Positions 10,067-22,639 of a DNA stretch of 64,000 nucleotides are shown here, one piece after another. The DNA is taken from NCBI RefSeq assembly GCF_910594005.1, contig NC_057826.1, forward strand, positions 82,147,163-82,211,162, read 5' to 3'. Positions within the stretch are counted from its first letter, which is position 1. Every line of letters starts with the position of its first letter. A model generated the notes under the pieces. The model saw only the letters and a list, made by a program, of their open reading frames with translations. It was not told where the DNA came from and ran no database searches. The stretch is from Cervus elaphus (taxonomy: Eukaryota > Chordata > Mammalia > Artiodactyla > Cervidae). The translations under genes and the position numbers were made by a program.

Positions 10067-10424
10067 TGGAAAGCATCCAACTGACTTACCCTCTGGGCTT
10101 TGGGCCTCTACTACACACTGCTAATTCCTTAATCCCCAAATGCTCTAGCCACACTATTTTATTACCCTCAAATTCCCTGCTTTTCTTCCCACCCTTTTTA
10201 CTTCTGTCATTCAATTTGATGACAAACTAGAGTTTATCAAACGAGACAGGAAAGCATCCACAGAAGGATACCTACCTAACATGGGATCCACGCTAAGCAG
10301 CCTCCATTTGAAATGTACTTTTAAGAAAGGAAGTACAGTGGCAATCGGAACTGTAGGAAGATTAAAGAGAAGGGAAGAGAAGACTCGTGGGAAACCCTGG
10401 ACTGGCCCCTGTGTTCTGGTCCCA
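10067..10424. other. Unique sequence, nothing recognised
   Basis: No repeat or gene can be supported here. Confidence 0.4.
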
Positions 10425-10560
10425 AGTCCACTGTAACTCACTTTCTGATTTGGGGCACGTTGGTCTGTGGCTCTGGACCTCAGTTTCCATATCAGTAAAA
10501 TGAGCCGGTTGGGCTTGATGAGGGCTGGGGTCCCTTCCAGTGCTAACAGGCTTTGATTTT
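10425..10560 (+). repeat. MIR SINE, sense
   Basis: 'CTCTGGACCTCAGTTTCCAT' followed by 'ATCAGTAAAATGAGCCGGTT' is the MIR conserved core in sense. The following 'GATGAGGGCTGGGGTCCCTT' is a common MIR 3' wording. Confidence 0.65.
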
Positions 10561-11439
10561 TCCTGGAAGAGAGCTGACATTCCTTGCCACGTATGGATTC
10601 GCTTCAAGTACCACAACAGAGAGGCAATCCCACAGGTTGTGCCCAGGGATCTCCACTGCCAGCCAAGAGCAGGCTTTCAGCACAGAAGATCTTCCCTAAA
10701 TGTGGTGCAAAGGAGGCCCGGATGCCTTCCCATAGTATTCAAAGGCAGAGCCCGGCCAGAAGGATGGAATGAGGTGAATATTTGAATGTGATCTGCATAA
10801 TCAGAAACACTCCCCCTTCTGAAATGAACCTGACTCTTTCATCACCAGACACATGGAAACATCCTTGGTTGTAACTAGAAAATAACACGGAGCATGTGCC
10901 TGGGTCCCGAGGCCGCCCTGGGTGGCTGCACAGTTACTCGGGGAACACAAGCAGATGTCTTCTCTGTGCGCAGGGCCTGGGTGTGTTCTTTTGTTCGGTG
11001 GCTAGTCCATTTGGCCTCATGCTCTCAACAACAATCCACTACCTGCAACCCAAGCCAACCGGGACAAGTCAAAATAGTGAGTAATTCACACAATAAAGAG
11101 TGCTGGCTTCTGGACCAGAGGTTGACTCGGAACCTTCCAGTAGAGACTTCTGCCTGGTGATTTGGCCATTTGCATCTGAGTCAGTAGCCAGCACTCCCCA
11201 GGAAGCAGCTGAGATCAGCAGGCTCCTAGAAGGAAAGCAATTTGAAAGCATCCCCTGGAAACTGGCAGCATCCCACGCAGAGCAGAGCACACAGGAGACA
11301 CTCAGTAAACACTCTGCGGGATGAAGGAGGCTGTAGATGGGTTGAGATGGGGCCCTACCTGGATTCCCATCTTCAAGTCCTTCCCTCACCCACTCACTCC
11401 TCCTCATGCCATCAAAGCTAGTTTCTCAAGATCTAGCCC
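10561..11439. other. Unique sequence, nothing recognised
   Basis: Several overlapping short open frames on both strands carry no recognisable motif. The stretch is slightly GC-richer near 10900-10990. Confidence 0.45.
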
Positions 11440-12045
11440 TACTGCATTATTCTCTTGCTTACCAATGTCTCTTGAGTTCTCACCCTCCAGAAGATGAGAT
11501 CCAAACTTACTTTGTGCCATGGCATTTGAAGCTTTTCATAAACCTCACAAACCAGCCTCACCCTTCCGTTCCAGCTTCAACTCCTCTGCTGCCCTCTCCC
11601 CCATCCCCCCACTGCGCTCATGGCATGGATGAAGTTGAGAAGTAGGACACATGCTTCCCCCCTTCTGCCTTCGCCCTGCTAAGCTCACAGCTCACACGCC
11701 TCTCCCCTCTCCCCTCCTCCTCTGCCTGGGAACTCCGACTCAGCTCCAAAGACCTCTCCCATCCAGGTCTAATGGTCTCTCTCCCATGCTGCAGGGTCAC
11801 TACCCACATCCCTCTCCGTAGCACCTACCACCCGGCACTATAATTATCTGTGTACATAACTATAACTATCTGTCCCCCCAACACCACCAAGAGCCCGCAA
11901 GGCAGGTATTATGCCTATTTATCTTTGTCTTCCATTTACTCTCTCTAACAGCACCTCTTACAGTGTCTGTCACCTGGCAAGGCCCTAGGAGAATGTCTGA
12001 TGGAAGGATGAATGAGCACAGGGATGAATGAATGACGAATGTACC
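11440..12045 (+). repeat. L2 LINE 3' portion, sense
   Basis: 'TTCCGTTCCAGCTTCAACTC' begins ORF2-like wording. Further on come 'TCTCTAACAGCACCTCTTAC', 'AGTGTCTGTCACCTGGCAAG' and an end 'GATGGAAGGATGAATGAG', consistent with the L2 3' terminus. It is ancient and has many indels. Confidence 0.6.
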
Positions 12046-13035
12046 AACTGCTTGGTTTCCTGCTTTATGAAACTTCAAACACCTCCTCTCCCCAGAACAG
12101 CATGCCCGCTCTCCTATCTCTTCAAAGTAATGCACTCAGCACTTGATCCCCTGCTTATCTCCTGCCTTTTGAAACTTCCTCTCCCCTTGACTCCAGGACA
12201 CCATGCTGTCGTAGACTTCCTCCTAAACGTACAGCTCTCTTCTCTTCTGTTATCTAGGTCTTCTTCTATCTGCTGGCTTCTCCTCTTTTCAAACTCTTCA
12301 AATGTTAGGGCTCCACTCTTGGCTTTCCAAGCTTATCCAACTCTTCTTACAGGGAAATACTGTAGCATCAGCAATGATCTTTCATGATGATATTTCCCTT
12401 ATTAATGAGTAGCCCCAAGCTCTCTCCCAAGCACCAGATTTATATTCTAAATCACCAACTCTACTTACCCACACATGGGCTTCTCACACCCAATATGTCA
12501 CCTAACCAAGACCTGAATACCTGTTCCACCTTCTGATTCATCCAAATGGTTATAAAATATGACAGCTTGACCTCAAAAATGTCTCTGGACTCCGTCCCGT
12601 TCCCCCCGTCCCCAGGGCCCACGACTGGGGCAAGGTTTCACTTTCATCTGCTCTCGCCTGGTCTCTATCCATTCAACCCCCCTTCCTTTCACTTCCAGAA
12701 TTACAGTCCTAAAAACCATGCATCCAAGTCCCAAGTTTATTGACTTCCTGGAGCTCCCCTCTGCCTCCAGAACTAGTCCCCCAGCCTGGCTCATAAGTCC
12801 CCTCACTCTTTGGCTTCTTCCCGGACCTGTAGCCTCCCCTGCTAGCACTTCCCTATTCTTAACTTCTCACTCAACTGCCCCAAGTCTTTACACCGCTCTT
12901 TGCCTAATACAGCCCATGCTCCTGGGCTCAAAAGCCCTTGCTCCCACCGTTACTTCACCTGATAAGTTCCTGCTCATTCTTCTAGACTTACTGGATGCCA
13001 CACCCTCTTTGCAGACAACCCCAACTCTCTAGGCA
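12046..13035 (+). repeat. Probable L2/CR1-type LINE remnant
   Basis: A pyrimidine-biased plus strand with 'CAAACTCTTCAAATGTTAGG', 'AGATTTATATTCTAAATCAC' and 'CAGCCTGGCTCATAAGTCCC' resembles upstream L2/CR1 ORF2 wording. The match is loose. Open frames at 12028-12387 and 12718-13032 are low-information products of this bias. Confidence 0.4.
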
Positions 13036-13966
13036 AGGATGGCTGCTCTGTTCTTTAGGCATTCAGAGAATTTTGAACACACTTTACTGTATTCCATTAT
13101 AACTTCTTGATGTGTCTCATACCAAATGTAAACTTCTTATGCTCACCTACAAATGGAATAAGTATAAAACTGAGAACAACAAAAAATCAAATTAACAATA
13201 TTAGCTTAATGTGATGGATGGTTAATGAAACTAAACATTGCAGACTGTGACCAGGATATATCTAAGCTCTTGAAATTTTACTTATTGACTATACTCTTCT
13301 GAATTTGAGCATGATGAACTATCATTTGAGTTATTTTTTCCTTTTGAAAAATGAACTTGTTTTAAACCACCAATCCATCACAGAGAAGGGTCTATGTATA
13401 AGGCTGAAAAACATTTTAAATCCTGCTTAATTAAAAATATTCAGTATTAATTACCACTGTACTTATTAGGAATGAATGTGACCTGGGTCATGAAAGACAG
13501 AACCTGTGCACACAGCTGAAAGTAGACCTGATTCTGCATTTCTACAACACAGGGTTTTTGGAGATTGATACCCAGATGGTATCACATATATCTCCACCCT
13601 TTTATGGAATGAAAAAATTTTAAACCTTTCCTCACTAAAAGGAAGGTATAAACTGTCATTCAGATTACCCAGAATAGACTTATATTAATACTTTTAGGTT
13701 ATCATCAAAATGAAAATTCTCAACTAAAAAAATCTAATTTAAGATGCAGATCACCAAGTATACACAAAAGACCCAGGGATCTATGGGTCGTTGGCTTATA
13801 AAACACTGTTTTAATTTTAAAGAAAAATGATGAGGCTGAGAGCCAGGATTTGACTCCAGGCTGGGCTGATTCCAAAGTTCAGACTCTTCTCTCTCTGCCC
13901 TTGGCATTTAATTTTCGAGAATGCTCTGAGGCCCAAATACTGCACACCAAAGAGCTTCAGAAGACA
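13036..13966. other. AT-rich unique sequence
   Basis: No known repeat is recognisable. The block around 13415-13470 is dense in TAATTA/ATTAA strings of the homeodomain-site type, which is not evidence of function by itself. Confidence 0.45.
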
Positions 13967-13974
13967 TAAAGCCC

Positions 13975-14185
13975 TTTTGTTGTTTAGTTGATAAGTCGTG
14001 TCCAACTCTTTTCTGACCCCATGGATTGTAGTCCGCCAGGTTCCTCTGTCCATCGGATTTCCCAGGAAAGAATACTAGAGTGAGTTGCAATTTCCTTCTC
14101 CAGGGGATCTTCCTGACCCAGAGATAGAACCCATGTCTCCTGTATTGGCACGTGGGTTCTTAACCACTAGCCACCGGGAAGTCCC
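13975..14185 (-). mobile_element. Bov-tA SINE
   Basis: A short TTGTTGTTTAG tail, 'AAGTCGTGTCCAACTC', 'CTTCTCCAGGGGATCTTCCT' and the head 'CCACTAGCCACCGGGAAGTC' are present. CATAAA occurs just before and just after, a possible short target duplication. Confidence 0.88.
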
Positions 14186-14811
14186 ATAAAATGCTATATG
14201 ATGGTTAGTTGAGGGTTATTTACTATTATTTATATAGGTCAAAGGAAAATACTTCAGAAGAGGAACAGGCCTATTTTAGGAAGTGTTCTACCTTGCACAA
14301 TTTGATGCCTCTTTAAGGAGATAATATTCATATCAGTTCTCTCCATACATTTAACAGGTTACAACTCAAATCTGATATTGTTTGATTAAGGAGGTAAAGT
14401 TATTATTTACATGTACCATGGGAGCAGGTGAACAGAAAACTGGGGCCTCCCAACAAAGGAAAAGATGCTAATTATCAGGGGCCCAGGTGCAAATGCTACT
14501 AGAAAACTGCTGCTAACCCAGGAACACCCATGAGCAGCCATTCCTGGAAGATGTGCAATCGTCTGGGATGCAAACAAATCTTCTGACCCTATCATTTCCA
14601 TGGTCCAGTTGAATTCCTTGGTTACCTTTGAGATTCTTCTCATTACACCCAATGACCTATAAAAATCTATCTTCTTGTGTTTAAACAGCATTTCTTTGAT
14701 TCTTCTAAAAAGAGAGGCAAGTAATGTCTACTAAGCCCCAACCATGTGCCAGACAGGCACATTACTAACTCACTTGACTGCATTTTAAAGCTAGCTTCCC
14801 CACACTCACCA
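14186..14811. other. Unique sequence, nothing recognised
   Basis: A 94-codon minus-strand open frame (14407-14691) covers part. Its translation shows no recognisable domain and no splice-site support. Confidence 0.45.
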
Positions 14812-15030
14812 GCTGTTGTTATTGTTTAGTCACCAAATCGTGTTCAACTCTTCTTTGACCCCATAAACTGTAGCCTGCCAGACTCCTCCATCCATGGGAT
14901 TTCCCAGGCAGGAATACTGGAGTGGATTTCCATTTCCTTCTCCAGGGAATCTTCCAGACCTAGAGATAGAACCCACATCTCCTGCATTGGCAGGCAGACT
15001 CCACCACAGAGCCATCAGGGAAGTCCCATT
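14812..15030 (-). mobile_element. Bov-tA SINE
   Basis: A GTTGTTATTGTTTAG tail, 'TCACCAAATCGTGTTCAACT', 'GGCAGGAATACTGGAGTGGA' and the head 'CAGAGCCATCAGGGAAGTCC' are present. It is somewhat more diverged than the other copies. Confidence 0.88.
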
Positions 15031-15034
15031 GTCA

Positions 15035-15378
15035 ATCATACCTTAATTCAAATGTCATCTCCTCAACGAGGGTTCCCTGGCCACATCATCTAAAGTAGCA
15101 AGTGTACATGGGCACACATGTACACCCACACACACACACAAACATACACAGATAGTCACACACAGAGTCACTATTCCACTGTGCTGTTTTGTTTCCCTCA
15201 TAGCAGTTATTACAGTCTGAAATACTCTTATATGCTTGCTTGTTTATTTTCTGTTGCTCCCATCTAGACTAGAAATGCCTCCTTATATGTGAGGATCTTG
15301 TGTTTTCACCTCTATTCCCAGGCCCTAGGAGCAGAGCCTGCCACATAGCAGATGCTGAGTGGTTTTTGAATGAATATA
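15035..15378 (+). repeat. L2 LINE 3' end, sense
   Basis: 'CTCAACGAGGGTTCCCTGGC', 'CATAGCAGTTATTACAGTCT', 'CTAGACTAGAAATGCCTCCT', 'CCCAGGCCCTAGGAGCAGAG', 'CCTGCCACATAGCAGATGCT' and the terminal 'GAATGAATA' follow the L2 3' order closely. A CA-rich stretch (15111-15165) has expanded inside it. Confidence 0.75.
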
Positions 15379-18227
15379 CTCTACTCAGTAGGAAACATCA
15401 TCCCTCCATTATAACTGAGAAGCTAATGTATTCTGCTTAGGCTTAGGCTGCTAGAAGGTGATACAGTCAGAACACAAACTCCAACCTACCTGCTCCAGGA
15501 GCCAAGACGCTCACTCCTCCACCTTCTCTAACTGGGGTTGTTAGCAGTGCACCAGACATCCCAGGGTAAAAAAAGATGTGGGATCTTCCCCAATAACCAG
15601 TTTCCTCAGGGCATATGTGTATGTGAATTTTTCCCTGATGTTAAGTAATTTAGAACATTGTTTTAAAATTAATGTCACATTTCCAAGAATGTTTAAAGAA
15701 AATAGTAAACTTCAAGGATATGTTGAGCTCTCAGTAGGCCACTCTGGGCCACTCCAAAGGTTGTATTCTGCTTGATTATGTGCCTGCATGGGTGTGTGTG
15801 CAAATATTCACACTCTTCTAGTGGGACATTTGGAGGAAGACATTTGGGAAGCCCCACACTGTACTGGCCACCACTCAGAAGTGCTGGAGTTGAAATGATT
15901 TAGCAGAGAAAAAAGTAGCTGAGGAATAACAATCCTAAACAATGATGTTTAAGGTAAGGGAAGATGGTGCTAGAGAGAGAAAGGTCAACAGACCTCAGCT
16001 AAAGTGGTTTAGATGAGAAAGCAAAAGCATAGACATTATTTGAAAGAGACCCTGTTGCAAGGATGGTTGCAAAGCCTCCTTCCCAGAACGGGTCAAAATA
16101 AAACAGGCTTGTCTTTCTGGGATGGTGTAGGTGTGGTCTTGCCCGGAAAAGACAATCTCTGGAACTTATTTCCATCCCAAGAATGCTATGCTCTAGGCCA
16201 CCAGCAACAGCCAAATTAGAAGCTCCTACCACTGTTTTTGGAATGATAAAAAGGGAGGAAGGGGCGCTTGTTAGCAGACTCTGGCTTGATCTGAAACTTC
16301 TGCCCCAGACAGTCATAGAAAACTTTGTCTGATGCAACATCCTTGCTCGGGTGAGGAACAGAACCCTCCAGCAGCACACATCCCAGGGACGTCAGAGGAA
16401 CCTGCCAGTCAGGGGAACCGGGACGCCCCTGTCCATGTAGACATGGGTCATGTGGACAGCCCCGAAAGGGCCTCCTCTGTAGCACTCATAGGCTTCCCCA
16501 AACATTTAAACTCTCCCTGGCTGTGAACCAAGAATCCTTCTCAGAGCCAACTGCGTACAGCCCATTAAAAACCCTGTGCAAATGCAAACACTCTCTCCAT
16601 TAGACAAGGAAGAAACAAGAACCACGTTTTGGGACTGTGCTAGCAGTTGTTGAAACCAGACCAGGGGCTACAGTCCCTGAAGAGGAAATATCACTGTATT
16701 AAAAACCACAGCTATTTCCAAGGCTCACAGACGATTATGCGGGAGACCAAAGGTGCCGTAGGAAGTGCTGGGAGCGCAGGCGGGTTCTGCCACATTTAGG
16801 GCAGGACAATGTGGAGGAACCAGAGGCACCTTTGGATTTTCGAACTGCTTGAGGCTTGAGATCCAGTGTGTTCGATGGTAAGAACATTGCACTCGTATAA
16901 ATGTATTCAATCTACACCCTAATCCTGGGAGGTTAGCATCCTCCCTTTATCCACAGGAGAGTCATTAACCTAATTGGTTAGAATCCCTTATGCTGCCTGG
17001 ACCACATTTACTGGCGAGCAGAGGTACCCCTTTGAAAGCTTCCATCCTCTGGCTCTTTCTTCCACAGCAAGGGGTCCTCCGCCTCTTTTTTCTTACAAGT
17101 TCTTGAAAGTGCTGGTCACTGCTTAGGGCTCACAGAGACAGAAGGTTCCACTTAGGCCTCACATCCAAGCTATATAATCCACTTGTGCTTTGTCAGAACT
17201 CTGCACTGGGACCCATTAGGCACTGACCCAGGTAAAGTGTTTTCTGGCATTTTCCTCACAACATAACTCTTACTGTAAATTGGATATAACGGGAATGGTT
17301 AAAAAATGAGCACATCCACCATCACACGGATGTTGGCCATATGGGATTCCCGAGGGAAGCCAGCCAGGGACACAGGAGAAGCCACCGCTACTCCCCCAAC
17401 TGGGCCCAACTCCGGGGCTTAGGAGCCACCAGGATGGTGTCTCCTTCTGAGGGCGGCAGTTGTGAATGGAGCTGCACTGTGTTTGGATATTCTGCTCCCT
17501 GCCCCCCACATCTTATCTCAATTTTGTACTTTATTGATTGTAACAATGGATCATGATGACAACAGCCTATATATGTTACCAAAACACACCCGGTGACCAT
17601 TAAAAAGCCTTTATTAATTCTTACAGAAAACCTTATTATTGCAAGTATGAAACTCTCAAATACTTAACCCTTTTCTTCCTCAGAAACATGGCTTTGATGA
17701 CTTGATGTTTAGCACAAAACCTCTCAGGGGAATAATTAATGCATCATACGGACACAGCAGGCTTTGTCTCCCATCGGCTACTCTTGTCAGGGTCTCTCTC
17801 GCTCAGGAATCCTACAGGCAGAATTCAGGCACTGAGGCGTCTCTGGCAGGGATACCAGTGGATGACATGACAAGCTCGCCCAGGCCCAGGGCTGACATTT
17901 CCCACAAGGTGACCTAAGTCACATCACCAGTGAGAGGCGGAGCTTGAGACACCAGACCGGGATTTCTCCACCAGCCCTGCCCCCACTCAACCTGCCATGC
18001 AAGGCCAAAGCCCTGCAAAGCAGCCTGTCTGGGGCAGCAGGGACTCAGCAAACCACAGACCAATGTGAGGAGTGACGGGTTCTGGCTGGGAGAACAGCCA
18101 CAGAAATGAGGGAGGAACACCCCAGGCCCAGGAATGTGGAGGGAGCTGGGACATGCCCTGTGTCCCCCACAGCCTCCAAAACTCCCGACTGAAAGCGAGA
18201 CCTGGGGAAACTTCTACTGTGGTTTCT
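15379..18227. other. Long mostly unique stretch
   Basis: No young repeat and no gene is recognisable across 2.8 kb. A short antisense MIR core may lie at about 17910-17975 ('AGGTGACCTAAGTCACATCA', 'CCGGGATTTCTCC'). The overlapping open frames at 15999-16526 and 17270-17600 show no family features. The stretch could hide unrecognised conserved or exonic sequence. Confidence 0.4.
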
Positions 18228-18472
18228 AGAACAATGGTTCTCAATCAGGGGCCATTCTGCCAACCAGGGGACATTAGAGAACGCCTGGACACATTTTTTG
18301 TTTTCATAGTTGAGGGTGTGGGGGATGCTACTAGTATCTAGTGGGTGGAAGTCAGGGATGCTGCCAGCATGCTACAATCCATGAGACAGTCATCTCCACA
18401 CCCACCCTACTGAAATCTTCAGTTCTCGGGCCCAAATGTCAATGGCCCTGAGGATGAAAATTTCTGCTCTGG
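18228..18472 (+). repeat. MER20 hAT-Charlie element
   Basis: 'CAATGGTTCTCAATCAGGGG', 'CCAACCAGGGGACATTAGAG', 'AGTATCTAGTGGGTGGAAGT', 'GGGATGCTGCCAGCATGCTA' and 'CCCAAATGTCAATGGCCCTG' follow MER20 from its left terminal repeat almost to the right end. It is near full length. Confidence 0.85.
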
Positions 18473-20279
18473 AATGAGCCAGGGATACTCCGACTCCACT
18501 CAGCGTTTCTCTCCACAGAGTTCTGTCTCTGGCTTGCACACAGCTAAAGAATCTGGTCCCCAGAGCATTAGCACTGTGGCTGAGAGGAGGAAGGGGGTGG
18601 GGTACAGAATGAGAGGGAGCAACAGTTCAAAAGGAAGAGGTCCAAAGGGAATGGGGATGTGGCAGCACACGTGTCGGGGACCCCGAGACCTAGCCTTAGC
18701 CTTGCTTCTAATGTCTCACGGCGCTGGTGCAAAGAGCTGGGTAGGCAGTTTGACCCTGGGTGCCTAGCTAGTGGATGTTGATGTGGGCTAATTTTAAACA
18801 AGGTCACAAATAAAATGACACATCAGGGGATTTCCAGTGAATCTATTAATAGGGGAACTGCTTATGCCAGTTGATTAAACTTGATACTAGTGAGGCTGAA
18901 TAGGAAAGATACCCAGATTGAAATTGGTCAATCTGGAATGAAAAGGAATGCTGCTCTGACTCTTTAAATGGTTGAGGCTGGGCCCTTGGAATGATCAAGC
19001 TGTAAGTGAGTTTTTATTTAAAGGCACCTGGGTCATCCATATCAGTGGATGGTGGTGTGGCCACATAGGCACTGCCAAGACAGTTAACCTAGAGCACATG
19101 CCTCCCAGCTGGCCTTCTCAGATGCTGGGCATACCTGGCCAGGTAGAAGAGGTAGACTATGCCAGGTTAGCAAGCCCCTTACCCTGGATCCCTTTTCACC
19201 CTGTCTGCCCTCCATCCTGAAAGCTACACCCGTGACACTGAGACCCCTGTGGTTTATGTTCCTCCAATCATTGGGGAAACTGAGGCGACAGTCACCTGGT
19301 GGGGAAGGAGGGAGGAGGAGAAGGAATCGGTGACCCCGAAGGCCCTCCCAGCCTGATATGTAGAAATCTCCATGCCTTGGATATAGGTGCAGGGGAGACC
19401 GATAGCAAAGGAATGGGACCGAGCTACCCACCAGGAAGAGGGTGGGCAGGAAGGAGGCAGTGTCGGCCACAGCCTTCCTGTTCCAGCCTCACAGGTCACC
19501 GGGTTGGTCTTTTCTGGCCCCGCTTTGATCTCTTCCCCTTCCACACATACAACTTTCAGCTTTGAGGTCACACACGGATTCTTCCAAGAGCCCTTATCTG
19601 TGTGGCATCAATCCCCCGCCTCCAACTTCTACATCCTACTCTCCCAACGGTGCCAAACACATATAGGGCCATACCCCAAAGCCCCTCCTCCCCCCACCTA
19701 CCGGCCCCCAGTGAGGTTGTGCTGGAGGCAACAACGTGTTCAGGCAGATGCAGCCCTCGGGCCAGTCCACTCAGCCCATGATGCATCCAGTGCATCTGTG
19801 CTGTCAACCTTCAGAGCCCTTGGGGACCCTCCCATCCGCCACGGAGCACTCTATTTGCTTTCCCGGGACGTGGCCAGCAAAAACGCCACCCGCCGACAGA
19901 AGGGGGCTCTGTCTCTGCTCTGAACTTAGGAAAGAAAAATGAAAGGGAGCTCTGTTGGAACATCTGGGCCAAAACACACATGAAAGGACGGGAAGCTCTA
20001 GAAATAGGAGATTCCGCTCAGTCCTGAAAAGCCACATGAGGCAGCAGGGATCAGGTCTGATTGACTGAACAGCACAAACCACTGAAGAAATGATGCCCTC
20101 CCAAGGAAAGCAGGCTTCCCTGAGTCTGGCAGGCAGATCCTCAGAAACTGCCCTTCATTCTCCTATGTGTCACTATGAGTTCCAAGCACCATCAGGCAAG
20201 TACCATGAAGCTCCAGGTCCTGGGTGAGTGCTGCACAGGATTCATTTCTGAATCCCAGAAAAATGCCCAGCAGCAGGAC
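18473..20279. other. Unique, relatively GC-rich stretch
   Basis: No repeat is recognised. The longest open frame outside low-complexity DNA (19387-19923, 178 codons, plus) is here. Its translation is proline-, serine- and alanine-rich without domains, has no upstream translation context, and overlaps open frames on both strands, as expected for GC-rich noncoding DNA. Confidence 0.45.
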
Positions 20280-20405
20280 CTGCTCAGGGGCAGGTATTAG
20301 TATGTTCATTCTACAGATAAGGAAATGAGCTCAGAGAATAATAATCTCGGTAAGTGGAAGAGCCACACTGCAACTCAGGTCTGTTCTGAGGTTTCCTGAG
20401 CCTTT
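20280..20405 (-). repeat. MIR SINE, antisense
   Basis: 'TTCATTCTACAGATAAGGAA', 'ATGAGCTCAGAGAATAATAA' and 'GTAAGTGGAAGAGCCACACT' follow the MIR core in reverse complement. Confidence 0.7.
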
Positions 20406-20799
20406 CAAAAGCAGGGTTTAGTCTTTTTCTATCCTCTGCACCAAACACAAGGCCAGCCTATGGAAACTACGCTTTGAGTGTGTGGTCAGTTGAACTGAGC
20501 CCTCCCAAGTTCAGGTAGGAGCAAGCATCTTCTCTGACATGCATGGCACCTTGAAAACTCACTTGGGACCAACTCCACTGCTGGTTTCTGCCATGCTCAC
20601 CACGACACCATCCTCGTTCCTCTCCTACATCTCCGAAAGCTATGTCCGCTGTCATTCCTCGTCCTAACTTCCTCCAGAATCTACCCCGAACTTAAGAGTC
20701 TTTCTCCTTTCTGTGTTCGTATTCACCCATACTCACAGCTTGTTTACAGTCCAAGTCAGAGAAGAGAACTGACCTGCTACCTGGCATCTCTGCTTCTAC
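20406..20799. other. Unique sequence, nothing recognised
   Basis: No repeat or gene can be supported here. Confidence 0.4.
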
Positions 20800-21186
20800 T
20801 TTGATTGCCATATTTCTTCCTCCTTTTAGTGGAAGTATAGTTAATCTACAATATTACATTCATTTCAGTATGAAAATTCATTCATACATTCATACATACA
20901 TTTCACATCATAATGTCCAGCATTATGATTCAATATTTTTACAGGTATACTCCTTTAAAAGTTATTACAAGATAGTGGCTATAGGTCCCTATGCTGTACA
21001 TCTATGTTGCTGACCTATTTGATACATCATAGTTCATATCTCTCAACCCTCTACCCCTAATGTGCCCCTCCTTCCCTCTCTCCCCTCTGGCAACCACTAG
21101 TGTGTTTTCTATGTCTCTCTATGCCTGTTTCTGTTTTGTGTAAACATTCGTTTGTACTATTTTTTGGATTCCAGTGATGTCATTGA
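20800..21186 (-). repeat. L1 3' UTR, antisense
   Basis: 'GTGGAAGTATAGTTAATCTA', 'ATGAAAATTCATTCATACAT', 'TTATTACAAGATAGTGGCTA', 'TATAGGTCCCTATGCTGTAC', 'CTGGCAACCACTAGTGTGTT' and 'TTTTTTGGATTCCAGTGATG' match the antisense 3' UTR of cetartiodactyl L1 in order. Confidence 0.75.
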
Positions 21187-21504
21187 TTGTCACATATCCG
21201 AAACTCATCACAGTACCCTCTTACCTCACTCACTCAAGATCACCTCCTGTTCATGATGTCTGGTGAGGGTAGGGCAACCCTCTCTCCCAATATTCGAAAT
21301 CACAAAATGGACTCATTATTTTTCCTTGAGTCTCCTTTGCCTTCCAAACCTGGTCCTGTTGTCAAGTTTTCTTATCTCTTCCAATCATGTCTTTCACCTG
21401 ACCCTTCCTTTCAATTTAATTGTAACTCCCCTAATTTGGATTCCAAATTCATAATAACACACCCCGACCCACCCACTCCAGCCTGGGATTTGGGTTTTCA
21501 TTTG
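21187..21504. other. Unique sequence, nothing recognised
   Basis: An open frame (21187-21507, plus, 106 codons) partly overlaps the next SINE and has no recognisable domain. Confidence 0.4.
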
Positions 21505-21638
21505 TAGGTTTTTGTTTTTATTTGGCTGCACTAGGTCTTAGTTGTGGCATATAGGATCTAGTTCCGCGACCAGGGATCGACCCTGGGCCCCCTGCATTGG
21601 GAGTGCAGTCTTAGCCACTGGACCACCAGGGAAGTCCC
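21505..21638 (-). mobile_element. CHR-type SINE, antisense
   Basis: 'TTTTTATTTGGCTGCACTAG', 'CTTAGTTGTGGCATATAGGA', 'CCAGGGATCGACCCTGGGCC' and the head 'CTGGACCACCAGGGAAGTCC' are present. Confidence 0.85.
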
Positions 21639-21654
21639 CAGCCTCGGCTTTGAA

Positions 21655-21850
21655 AGAAAGCAGCCTGGAGTTCAAATGCTGGTCCTGCCATTTACAAACT
21701 CTATGACACTGGGTGGGTTATTCAACATGGATAAGTCTTAGTTTCCTCATTAGTTGAATGTACTCACTTTGTAGGTTTGTTGTGTAAGACAGAAATCATA
21801 TGTGTACAGTATCTAGCACCTAGGGTGTACTCAATAATTGGTGGTGGTTG
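21655..21850 (+). repeat. MIR SINE, sense, ending in a (TTA)n run
   Basis: 'GGAGTTCAAATGCTGGTCCT', 'GCCATTTACAAACTCTATGA', 'CTTAGTTTCCTCATTAGTTG' and 'GTATCTAGCACCTAGGGTGT' are a well-ordered, near full-length MIR. Its 3' side runs into a TTA/TAA microsatellite at about 21840-21882. Confidence 0.8.
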
Positions 21851-22089
21851 TTACTGTTATTATTAATAATACTATTATTATTACATGCTGGTTTCCCTGC
21901 CACCAGTGTCTCCCCATCTCCCTCTACCCTACACACACTCCAGCTGACAAGAGAAATGTCCTCCCTATCAGCCTCCCTCTATTGAACTCTTCCCAATTCT
22001 GCCTTCCCAAACTCTCTGGGCCCCAGCAAAGAGGCTGTCCTTCAACTCAATAATGCTCAGTTGTCTTTTTATCTTTTGCAGTAGAATGC

Positions 22090-22336
22090 ACATACCTAGG
22101 GCTTCCCTGGTGACTCAGCAATAAAGAATCCACCTGCAATGCAGGAGCTGCAGGAGAAGTAAGTTCAATCCCTGGGTCAGAAAGATCCCCTGGAGGAGGT
22201 CATGGCAACCCACTTCAGTATTCTTGTCTGGAGAATTCCCATGGACAGGAGCCTAACAGGCTACAGTTCATAGCGTTGCAAAGAGTTGGACACGACTGAA
22301 GTAACTTAGCATGCATGCACACACCATACATACCTA
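22090..22336 (+). mobile_element. Bov-tA SINE with target-site duplication
   Basis: The head GGCTTCCCTGGTGACTCAGC and body through GTTGGACACGACTGAAGTAA are followed by a CATGCATGCACACACC tail. ACATACCTA flanks the element exactly (22090-22098 and 22328-22336). Confidence 0.92.
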
Positions 22337-22639
22337 AAGATTTTAACATTTCTTAGCCTCTCCCATGGACTGAACACTGTTAGGTACATTCACAAACATT
22401 ATTGGTTTTCTACCTTCTACAATAAATTAATACAATGCCTTGCACATAAAAGTAGTCAACAAATATTTACTGATTGAAGAAAGCAGTGCCCCATGAGAGC
22501 ATGAAGGGCACATTCCATGTGGTAGAGCATGACTGCAGTTCTTCCTTTAGGTAACCCAGATTCTGTGATGCTGGCCTAGAACAATAACCCAAGCATCAGC
22601 AGGAGAACCTGGAGTTTCTAGAAGTTATGAACCATTAGA
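22337..22639. other. Unique or very degraded repeat sequence
   Basis: 'TACAATGCCTTGCACATAAA' with 'GTCAACAAATATTTACTG' at 22430-22470 hints at a decayed MIR/L2 tail, too weak to name. Confidence 0.35.

Noticed and set aside
12028..13032. Long hydrophobic or serine/leucine-rich plus-strand frames
   Set aside because: Produced by pyrimidine-biased L2/CR1-like repeat sequence. No start or splice context and no domain.
19387..19923. 178-codon plus-strand open frame
   Set aside because: No domain, no conserved motif, overlapping frames on both strands and no supporting splice or promoter context. Expected by chance in GC-richer DNA.
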